31,728 nucleotides of DNA, from positions 1 to 31,728 of the forward strand of contig DASQDR010000079.1 of the NCBI GenBank assembly GCA_035634055.1. The letters are read 5' to 3'. The notes under the pieces were generated by a model. It worked only from the letters and a program-made list of their open reading frames with translations. It was not told the origin of the DNA and made no database searches. Made by a program: the position numbers and the translations under genes. Shown here one piece after another: positions 25,991 through 31,728 of the stretch (position 1 is its first letter; the number at the start of each line of letters is the position of its first letter). The DNA comes from JAICTV01 sp035634055. GTDB taxonomy: Bacteria > Planctomycetota > Phycisphaerae > Tepidisphaerales > Tepidisphaeraceae.

Positions 25991-27130
25991 TCAGGCGGCG
26001 GATTGCGCCGACAGGTCGCGCGCCATGGCGACCGAGTCGCGCAGGACCAGGTGGGCGGGCAGGCGGTCGGACGTCGGCGCGGTGCGGCCGTTGATCCGCT
26101 CCACCAGCCGCTCGCACGCCCGCGCCCCCACCGCGTGCAGCGGCAGGCGCACGGTCGTCAGCGCGGGGCTGATGAAGGCGGCGTGACGCAGGTCGTCGAT
26201 GCCGACGACGCTCAGGTCCTTCGGCACGCTCATCCCGCGCTTGCTCGCGCCGTGGATGGCGCCGATGGCCATGGTGTCGCTGGCGGCGAGGATGGCGGTG
26301 ACCTCCGGGTGGCGGCGGAGGATCTCGTCGGCCGCCTCGGTGCCGCCCGCCTCGGTGAACTTCCCGTCGGCGACGTACCCCTCGCCCGGCCGGACCCCCT
26401 GCTGCGCCATCGCCGAGCGGTAGACGTCGACGATCTCCTGCGTGCTGCGCCCGCCGGCGGCGGAGGTGATCAGCCCGATCTTGCGGTGCCCGAGCTGCAA
26501 CAGGTAGGTCATCGCCTGCTCGGCGCCGCTGCGGTAGTCGCAGCCGACGAAGTCCAGGTCCGCGCGGTCGACGGCGTTATCCACCACGACCACCGCGTGC
26601 TGCTGCGGGTCGAAGTCGGCGACGAACTTGTTGTAGTCGCTGAACCCCAGCAGCAGCGCGCCCTGTGCCACGCGCTGCTCGAGCAGCGCCAAGTGCTGGC
26701 GGGCGCGGGTGAAGTCGCCGGAGACGCGCTCGAACATCACCGTGTACCCCATGACGTTCGCCTGGTCGCACACGCCGCTGAGCAGCTCGCCGAAGTAGCC
26801 GTCGGCGAACGTGTGGCGCTGCGCCGGCAGCAGGATCGACAGCACCGACGATCGGCGGGCGCCCAGCGCCTGGTTCGAGAAGTTCGGCCGGTAGCCGAGC
26901 TTCTCGACGGCGCGGCGGACGCGCCGCTGCGTGGTCGGGCTGATCCGCGGGTGGTTGTTGACCACCATCGAGACGGTGGCGGTCGAGACGCCGGCGAGGC
27001 GGGCGACGTCCACCAGCCGCACCGCCTTGGTGCGGCGCGGCGCCCGCGGGCGCTTCTTCTGCGGCGCCAGCGCGGCGGCGGCAGGGTTGAGGTTGGCCAG
27101 AGTGATGGTGTCTTGCAGGATGTCGTGCAT
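25991..27130 (-). CDS. LacI-family transcriptional repressor
   Basis: This protein has 379 residues; GGGAAG lies shortly before the ATG at 27130. After an Ala/Pro-rich N-terminal extension of about 36 residues comes the LacI helix-turn-helix, RLVDVARLAGVSTATVSMVV followed by NNHPRISPTTQRRVRRAVEK, with the hinge helix at LGYRPNFSNQAL. The periplasmic-binding-protein-like ligand domain follows (SVLSILLPAQRHTFADGYFG; HRKIGLITSAAG; AILAASDTMAIGAIHGA; LSVVGIDDLRHAAFISPALT; TTVRLPLHAVG). Members bind sugars or other small molecules and release operator DNA. Convergence with the glycosidase suggests a role in carbohydrate use, but no operator at that gene is visible. The basic 36-residue extension before the HTH is longer than usual. 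Confidence 0.92.
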   Translation of the reverse strand: MHDILQDTITLANLNPAAAALAPQKKRPRAPRRTKAVRLVDVARLAGVSTATVSMVVNNHPRISPTTQRRVRRAVEKLGYRPNFSNQALGARRSSVLSILLPAQRHTFADGYFGELLSGVCDQANVMGYTVMFERVSGDFTRARQHLALLEQRVAQGALLLGFSDYNKFVADFDPQQHAVVVVDNAVDRADLDFVGCDYRSGAEQAMTYLLQLGHRKIGLITSAAGGRSTQEIVDVYRSAMAQQGVRPGEGYVADGKFTEAGGTEAADEILRRHPEVTAILAASDTMAIGAIHGASKRGMSVPKDLSVVGIDDLRHAAFISPALTTVRLPLHAVGARACERLVERINGRTAPTSDRLPAHLVLRDSVAMARDLSAQSAA

Positions 27131-27405
27131 GTTGCTTCCCGTTGTTGGAACGACTTGTATTCGCGTGAATTAAAACGGATTACCAAACCCGTTCGCTTGG
27201 CCCCTTGGCAAAGGGTGTGCCACGTGGTCCACCCGCGGTTTCGGCACTGAAAACGCCACTGCGCTTGACCGAATTCGCGCTGAAACGAGGCAGCTGCCTA
27301 ACGCGTAAGCAGCATCGCCGGTTGGATTAACATCGCGCGAAGGCTGCGCAGGGATCGGGCGAACCCCGCCCGGTGCGCAATCGCGCGGCGCGGCGGGCGG
27401 GAAAG
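27131..27405. other. Gap between the ABC exporter and LacI genes
   Basis: There is no coding sequence here. It carries an AT-richer stretch at 27155-27185 next to the repressor start and a 21-bp imperfect palindrome at 27293-27313. No terminator with a T-tract is visible for the exporter gene. Confidence 0.45.
27293..27313. promoter_or_regulatory. Possible LacI-family operator palindrome
   Basis: The 21-bp site has arms GCTGC and GCAGC and a centre containing TAACGCGTAA. Seven of ten base pairs are symmetric. LacI-family operators are typically 14-20 bp palindromes with a central CG step. The site lies about 165 bases upstream of the repressor start, so autoregulation is possible but unproven. 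Confidence 0.3.
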
Positions 27406-29331
27406 CTACACCGCCTGTTCGGAAACTGCGGCCGCGCTCTCGCTTCCCGCGGAAAACGAGCGCCATTGCCGCTCGACCATCTCGAAATAGAACCCCCGGC
27501 GGTCCATCAGCTCGGCGTGCGTCCCCACTTCCACGATCCGCCCGGCGTCCATCGCCACGATGACGTCGGCGTGCGTGACGGTGCTCAAACGGTGGGCGAT
27601 CACGAACGTGGTGCGCCCCTTGAAGAGTTCAGCGAGCGAGGACTGGATCAACTGCTCGCTCTCGGTGTCAAGGTTGCTGGTCGCCTCATCGAGGATGAGG
27701 ATCTGCGGGTCGGCCAGGATCGCCCGCGCGATGCTCAGGCGCTGCCGCTGCCCGCCCGATAACTTGAATCCGCGCTCGCCAATGATCGTGTCGTAACCCT
27801 CCGGCAGCAGCCGGATGAACTCGTGCGCATTGGCCCGGCGGGCGGCGTCGATGATCTGCTCGCGCGAGACGTGCCGCCGGCCGTAGGCGATGTTGTCGGC
27901 CACGCTGCCGTCGAAGAGGAACACTTCCTGCTGCACGACCGCCAGCAGCCGGCGGTACTCGCTGAGGCGCAGGCGGCGCAGGTCGATCCCGTTGAGCAGA
28001 ATGCGGCCGCGCGTCGGGTCGTGGAAGCGCGCGACCAGGTCGGTGAGCGTGGTCTTGCCCGCGCCGCTCGGGCCGACCAGCGCGACGGTGGCGCCGCCTG
28101 GCACGTCGAGGGAGAAGTCGCCGATCACCGCGGTGCCCGGGCGGTACTCGAAGTTGACGCCCTCGAAGCGGATGCGCTCCACGTGCCGCGGCGCGGGCAG
28201 CGCGTCGGGGGCGTCGGGCTTGTCCAGCGGCTTGCCGAGCACCTCGAACACCCGCTCCATCGCCGCCAGCGCGCGCTGCGTCTGGCTCACGGAGTTGACG
28301 ATCTGCCAGATGGGTTGGAGGAGCATCATCGCGTAAATCTGGAACGCGACGATGTCGCTGATGTGCGCCTGCCCGCGGAGCTTGAGGTAGCCGCCGTACC
28401 AGACGATCAGCAGCACCGTCGCCGGGATGAGCAGCCCCCAGACGCCGCCGAGGACCAGCTCCAGCCGCTCGGCGTAGAGCGACTTGCGGATGCTGGTGTG
28501 GTGCCCGGTGGCGTAGGCGAGTTCCTCGCGCGGCTCTCGGCGGAAGGCGCGGACGACGCGGATGCCGCCGAACGTCTCGTTCACCCGCGCGTCGATCTCG
28601 CTGCGGTCCTCGCGGATCGAGCGGTAGATCGGGCGGACCTTGCGCATCCAGAAGAAGCTCGCCGCCGCCAGCGGGGGCATGGCGATCAGGGCGACGATCG
28701 CCAGCCGCCAGCTCAGCCAGAAGAGGATGACGACGGTCAGCACCACGCGGATCAGCGCGACGCCGGGGGAGATCAAAGCCATCTGGATGAGCCCCGAGAC
28801 GCTGTCGACATCGCCGGACAGGCGCGAGGTGATGCCGCCGGACTTCATCTCCGACAGCTCGCCCAGCGGCAGGCCGATGAGCCGGCGGAACAGCCGCTTG
28901 CGCAGGCGGAAGATGACGGTGGCGTTGAGGACCTCGGTGCGGAAGCTGCGGTAGGAGTCGAGCCCCTGCTTGACGATGAGCAAAAGGATGATTCCCGCGC
29001 CGAGCCAGTTGAGGCGGCGCATGCTCCGGGCGAAGGTGGCCCCACCCCCATCGCCGCCGCCGCCCCCGCCGCCAGGGGTTTCGCCGGTCAGCCCGTCGAT
29101 GACCGCCTTGATCGCCAGCGGCCAGACCATGTCCAGCGTGGCGGTGATCAGGGCAACCATGAACAGCGCGCCGATCTGCCAGCGGTAGGGCCAGAGCCAG
29201 CGCGCGTACTCGCGCAAGTACTTCTTCGGCTGCGATTTATCCTTCGCCGGATCGGCGTTGCCCGCGGGCGCGGAAGCGCCGCTGGTGCGGAAGGCGGCGA
29301 CGCGTTTCCTGGAGGAGAGGGTGCGCTTCAA
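27406..29331 (-). CDS. MsbA-like ABC exporter (fused permease and ATPase)
   Basis: This is a 641-residue half-transporter. It begins with TTG at 29331, because an in-frame stop lies four codons upstream and no ATG or GTG offers itself before the first membrane helix. A basic N-terminus precedes six membrane helices (from about 50 to 340), with KSGGITSRLSGDVDSVSGLI and FGGIRVVRAFRREPRE typical of type I exporters. The ATPase domain has Walker A GPSGAGKTT, Q-loop VVQQEVFLF, signature LSGGQRQRLSIARAIL, Walker B ILILDEATSNLD and switch His in IAHRLSTV. It should work as a homodimer exporting lipids, lipid-linked glycans or drugs. An extracytoplasmic loop between helices 1 and 2 carries GGGGGGGDGGG. 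It is divergent from the sigma factor gene with 88 bases between. Confidence 0.92.
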   Translation of the reverse strand: MKRTLSSRKRVAAFRTSGASAPAGNADPAKDKSQPKKYLREYARWLWPYRWQIGALFMVALITATLDMVWPLAIKAVIDGLTGETPGGGGGGGDGGGATFARSMRRLNWLGAGIILLLIVKQGLDSYRSFRTEVLNATVIFRLRKRLFRRLIGLPLGELSEMKSGGITSRLSGDVDSVSGLIQMALISPGVALIRVVLTVVILFWLSWRLAIVALIAMPPLAAASFFWMRKVRPIYRSIREDRSEIDARVNETFGGIRVVRAFRREPREELAYATGHHTSIRKSLYAERLELVLGGVWGLLIPATVLLIVWYGGYLKLRGQAHISDIVAFQIYAMMLLQPIWQIVNSVSQTQRALAAMERVFEVLGKPLDKPDAPDALPAPRHVERIRFEGVNFEYRPGTAVIGDFSLDVPGGATVALVGPSGAGKTTLTDLVARFHDPTRGRILLNGIDLRRLRLSEYRRLLAVVQQEVFLFDGSVADNIAYGRRHVSREQIIDAARRANAHEFIRLLPEGYDTIIGERGFKLSGGQRQRLSIARAILADPQILILDEATSNLDTESEQLIQSSLAELFKGRTTFVIAHRLSTVTHADVIVAMDAGRIVEVGTHAELMDRRGFYFEMVERQWRSFSAGSESAAAVSEQAV

Positions 29332-29419
29332 CTCGCCGCATCATAGGCAGCGGGGAAAATGTTCGGTCCGGGCTGTCCCAGCCGCTGGCAGGTGGGCATA
29401 TTACAAGCGAATCGGCCAC

Positions 29420-30283
29420 ATGGACGACGCCACACTGCTACAGCGGTACGTTGAGACCGGGTCGGAGGATGCCTTTGGGCAACTGACGAGCCGGCACATC
29501 GGCTTTGTTTACGCCGCGGCGCTGCGGCACGTCCACGACCGACACGTCGCCGAGGAAATTGTGCAGGCGGTGTTCATCGTTCTGGCCCGCAAGGCCTCCA
29601 CGCTCCGCCACGAGGCGGTCCTTTCCTCGTGGTTGCTGAGCACCACCCGCTACGCTGCGCTGGGACACATGAAGATGGCCGCCCGGCGCAAGCGGCACGA
29701 AAGAAGGGCCGCGGAAATGGCCAAGACCGTGTGGGAGGAAGACGCCGAGAGATCCTGGCCGCAGTACGAGGGCGAGCTGGACGCCGCGCTGGCGAGCCTG
29801 CGCGAGAGCGACCGCCGGGCGGTGATGCTGCGGTTCTACGAGCACAAGAGCTTCGACGAGATCGCGGCGATCCTGGGCACCGCCGAAGAGGCGGCGCGCA
29901 AGCGCGTGAGCCGGGCGGTCGAGAAGCTGCGCGGGCACTTCGGCGTCGGCAGCCGCACGCTGCCGGCCACCATGGTCACCTATTTCCTCTACAGCAAGCT
30001 GGCGACGGCGCCGCCCGCCGGGCTGGCGGCGAAGGTGACGCTGACGGCGACGCAGACCGCCCTGGCGGGCGGCGCCGCCACCGGCGCCGGCGCGTCGGCG
30101 GAGCTGGCGCGGCAGGTCGCCCAGCAGTTGCTGATCATGAAGGCCAAGTGGATCACCGCCGGCCTCGCCGCCGCCATGGGCCTGTGCGTCGGCGCGGGCG
30201 CGCTGGTCTTCCACCTCACCTCCGAGCCAGACCGAAACCCCAGTATCCCGGTGCCCGCGCAGCGCGATTACCGCAATCGCTAG
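29420..30283 (+). CDS. ECF-like sigma-70 factor with C-terminal membrane helix
   Basis: This protein has 287 residues from the ATG at 29420 (MDDATLLQRYVETGSEDAF). Sigma region 2 spans about 5-95 (FVYAAALRHVHDRHVAEEIV, VFIVLARKASTL, SWLLSTTRYAALGHMKM) and region 4 about 120-175 (LASLRESDRRAVMLRFYEHK; SFDEIAAILGTAEEAARKRV; SRAVEKLRGHFG). After region 4 it goes on for about 110 residues: an Ala/Thr-rich linker (LAAKVTLTATQTALAGGAAT), then a membrane helix ITAGLAAAMGLCVGAGALVF and a 20-residue tail. Tethering a sigma factor to the membrane is seen in several planctomycete and acidobacterial ECF groups and may replace a separate anti-sigma factor; none is encoded next door. ECF factors redirect RNA polymerase to a small regulon. 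An in-frame extension upstream overlaps the exporter and is not used. Confidence 0.88.
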   Translation: MDDATLLQRYVETGSEDAFGQLTSRHIGFVYAAALRHVHDRHVAEEIVQAVFIVLARKASTLRHEAVLSSWLLSTTRYAALGHMKMAARRKRHERRAAEMAKTVWEEDAERSWPQYEGELDAALASLRESDRRAVMLRFYEHKSFDEIAAILGTAEEAARKRVSRAVEKLRGHFGVGSRTLPATMVTYFLYSKLATAPPAGLAAKVTLTATQTALAGGAATGAGASAELARQVAQQLLIMKAKWITAGLAAAMGLCVGAGALVFHLTSEPDRNPSIPVPAQRDYRNR

Positions 30284-30290
30284 CCGCGGA

Positions 30291-30378
30291 AAGAAGGATG
30301 AAGGCCGAAGGATGAACAGATGACGCGCCGCTGCTTTCGCCTTCATCCTTCCGCCTTCATCCTTCATCCTTCATCCTT
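30291..30378. repeat. Inverted repeat built from GGATGAA units (family B, copy 2)
   Basis: The left arm (30291-30316) has AAGGATGAAGG and GAAGGATGAA; the right arm (30341-30378) has CCTTCATCCTTCC and three tandem TTCATCC units. It fills the gap between the sigma factor stop and the GspE-like gene. Confidence 0.72.
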
Positions 30379-30399
30379 GCCTTCTCGTTGGCTGATCTG

Positions 30400-31479
30400 A
30401 TGCCGTCCGCCCCACCCGACGCCCGCCTGCTGGTCGATCAGATTCTCGGCGAGGCCGTGAGCCGAAAAGCCTCTGACGTTCACTTCGAGCCGACGCCCGC
30501 CGGGCTGGAGGTGCGGTTTCGCGTCGACGGCTTGCTCGAGGCGGTGCAGGCGCACGATGCGCAGGTCGGGCGCAGCCTGGTGACGCGGCTGATGGTGATG
30601 GCCCACCTGCTGACGTACCGCCTGGACGTGCCGCAGGAGGGGCGGGCCTCGGTGGCGCTGGCGGGAGCGCCGACGCCGGTGGACGTGAGGCTGTCGGTCA
30701 TGCCGACGGTGCACGGCCTGCGGGCGGCGGTGCGGATGCCGGCGGACCTGGTCCAGCCGCACCGGCTCGAGCAGCTCAACCTTCCCGCCGCGGTGGTGGC
30801 CGGGCTGGACCGCTTCGCGCGCGGCGACGCCGGCATGCTGATCCTCACCGGCCCCGCCGGCTCGGGAAAGACCACGACCATCTACGCGCTGCTCCAGCAC
30901 GTGGCGGCCACGTCGCCGGGGTTGTCGATCGTCGCGCTGGAAGATCCAGTCGAGCGGCAACTGGCGGGCGTGACGCAGATCGAGGTGTCGCCGTTCGGCG
31001 AGCTGACGTACGAGCGGACGCTGCGCAGCATCCTGCGCCAGGACCCGCAGGTGCTGATGCTCGGGGAGATCCGAGACGGCGCGACCGCGTCGCTGGCGGT
31101 GCAGGCGGCGCTGTCCGGGCACCGGCTGGTCTCGACGCTGCACGCCGCCACGCCCGCCGGCGCGGTCCAGCGGCTGATCGAGATGGGCGTCGAACCGTAC
31201 CAGGTGACCAGCGCGCTCTTCGGCATCGTCGCGCAGCGGCTGCTGAGGCGGAAATCCTCCGCCGGCGGCTACGCGGGCCGGCTGCCGGCGGCGGAGTTCG
31301 TCGAGATGGACGACCCCCTCCGCCAGGCGGTCCTGCGACGAGCCGACGCCAGCGAGCTGCGCAAAATCTACGCCGCCCAACCCGCCTACCGTCCCATGCG
31401 CGACGCGGCCGGTGATTTGCTCTCCACCGGCCTGACCGACGCCGACGAGCTGCGGCGGGTATTTGGTGAAACCAGTTAG
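30400..31479 (+). CDS. GspE/PilB/PilT-family secretion ATPase, minimal form
   Basis: This protein has 359 residues from the ATG at 30400; a TTG four codons earlier is possible. ARLLVDQILGEAVSRKASD followed by VHFEP is the conserved start of the N2 domain. Walker A GPAGSGKTTT is at 151-160, the Asp box ALEDPVE near 180, Walker B-like LMLGEIRDG near 220, and the His box GHRLVSTLHA near 240-249. These features place it among type II secretion/type IV pilus assembly ATPases, which work as cytosolic hexamers under a GspF/PilC platform protein. Two parts are missing. There is no N1/MshEN domain before N2. The four-Cys zinc domain of GspE/PilB is also gone, since QRLLRRKSSAGGYAGRLPAA runs straight through that position. 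The next gene encodes a GspF-like protein, supporting the call. PilT-like retraction ATPases have a similar size. Confidence 0.87.
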   Translation: MPSAPPDARLLVDQILGEAVSRKASDVHFEPTPAGLEVRFRVDGLLEAVQAHDAQVGRSLVTRLMVMAHLLTYRLDVPQEGRASVALAGAPTPVDVRLSVMPTVHGLRAAVRMPADLVQPHRLEQLNLPAAVVAGLDRFARGDAGMLILTGPAGSGKTTTIYALLQHVAATSPGLSIVALEDPVERQLAGVTQIEVSPFGELTYERTLRSILRQDPQVLMLGEIRDGATASLAVQAALSGHRLVSTLHAATPAGAVQRLIEMGVEPYQVTSALFGIVAQRLLRRKSSAGGYAGRLPAAEFVEMDDPLRQAVLRRADASELRKIYAAQPAYRPMRDAAGDLLSTGLTDADELRRVFGETS

Positions 31480-31570
31480 CCACCGATGGGGCACCGATGA
31501 ACACCGATGAAGAGAAGAAGTAGATTTGTCGATTTTCTTCATCGGTGTTCATCGGTGCCCCATCGGTGGC
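31479..31570. repeat. Perfect 35-bp inverted repeat built from CACCGATG units (family C)
   Basis: 31479-31513 and 31536-31570 are exact reverse complements over 35 bases, with a 22-base loop. Each arm contains three CACCGATG units spaced 10-11 bases apart. The left arm begins at the last base of the gspE-like stop codon, and the right arm ends nine bases before the GspF-like start codon. Confidence 0.92.
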
Positions 31571-31579
31571 TGGATTTTC

Positions 31580-31728
31580 ATGATTGAGACCGCGACGCCA
31601 TCCAAGCCTCAGCTCGCACCGCCGGCGGCGGTGGCGTTCGCGTATGAGGCGCAAACGATCGCCGGGCAGCCGGTCTCGGGAACGATCGATGCGCCTTCGA
31701 TGGAGCAGGCCCAGCGCCTGCTGGCGGG
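31580..31728 (+). CDS. GspF/PilC-like type II secretion system F protein (partial, N-terminus only)
   Basis: The ATG at 31580 opens a frame that runs off the right edge (49 full codons visible). The sequence VAFAYEAQTIAGQPVSGTID, followed by PSMEQAQRLLA, fits the start of GspF/PilC platform proteins, whose first domain begins with a pattern like F-Y-A-G-G-I-A-A-L. An Ala/Pro-rich stretch of about 15 residues precedes it. No clear ribosome-binding site is seen, since the inverted repeat ends nine bases upstream. The neighbouring ATPase gene supports this identification. These proteins sit in the inner membrane and couple the ATPase to pseudopilus or pilus assembly. Confidence 0.7.
   Translation, partial: MIETATPSKPQLAPPAAVAFAYEAQTIAGQPVSGTIDAPSMEQAQRLLA

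Overview
The window is GC-rich bacterial chromosome. It looks like a planctomycete, most likely class Phycisphaerae. This is inference from several traits: a giant exported protein made of autotransporter-associated beta-strand repeats; a flavoprotein fused to a polyferredoxin membrane domain; a sigma factor with a C-terminal membrane anchor; and dispersed intergenic repeats with core AAATTGGGTTCG, which when translated give the 'KTNPI/NEPNF' peptides often seen as spurious proteins in planctomycete genomes. There are no tRNA or rRNA genes, no CRISPR array, no insertion sequence and no phage.

Layout. 1-7644 (minus) is one uninterrupted frame of at least 2548 codons with a GTG start and a signal peptide; its C-terminus lies off the left edge. 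A 0.5 kb divergent regulatory region separates it from a class I methyltransferase (8146-8871, plus). 8915-9171 looks like a free-standing minus-strand small RNA gene with its own promoter, folded body and strong intrinsic terminator. 9290-10096 (minus) is an exported LamG-type lectin-fold protein.

10274-14573 (minus) is a three-gene signalling cluster, in transcription order: an excisionase-type HTH fused to a receiver, an HDOD-GAF-histidine kinase, and a receiver-coiled coil-GAF protein. rpsD (15038-15634, minus) follows, with a clear promoter, a hairpin-bearing leader and a terminator. A DUF2959-type lipoprotein (15927-16574, plus) is divergent from rpsD. Next come a short membrane histidine kinase (16700-17491, minus), a cold-shock protein (17576-17824, minus), a receiver-only response regulator (18228-18659, plus) and a gamma-class carbonic anhydrase-like protein (18735-19262, minus).

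19263-19886 is a gene-free repeat cluster. 19887-22214 (plus) is the flavin/polyferredoxin fusion, whose flavoprotein part appears circularly permuted. A 51-residue membrane peptide with a structured leader follows (22357-22512), then a strong terminator and a 1004-residue GH63/MGH1-like glycosidase (22762-25776, plus). A LacI-family repressor (25991-27130, minus) converges on the glycosidase, and an MsbA-like ABC exporter (27406-29331, minus) lies behind it. The exporter is divergent from a membrane-anchored ECF-like sigma factor (29420-30283, plus). The window ends with a minimal GspE/PilB-like ATPase (30400-31479) and the start of a GspF-like inner-membrane protein (31580 onward).

How the genes may work together. 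The signalling genes form a plausible phosphorelay cluster with no visible transmembrane sensor. The LacI repressor may govern the glycosidase and carbohydrate use, but this is context only. The GspE/GspF pair feeds a type II secretion or type IV pilus-like machine. The most unusual material lies between genes: several families of perfect or near-perfect inverted repeats, some built from 7-10 bp tandem units, sit in the gaps inside or between transcription units, most strikingly in the gspE-gspF gap.
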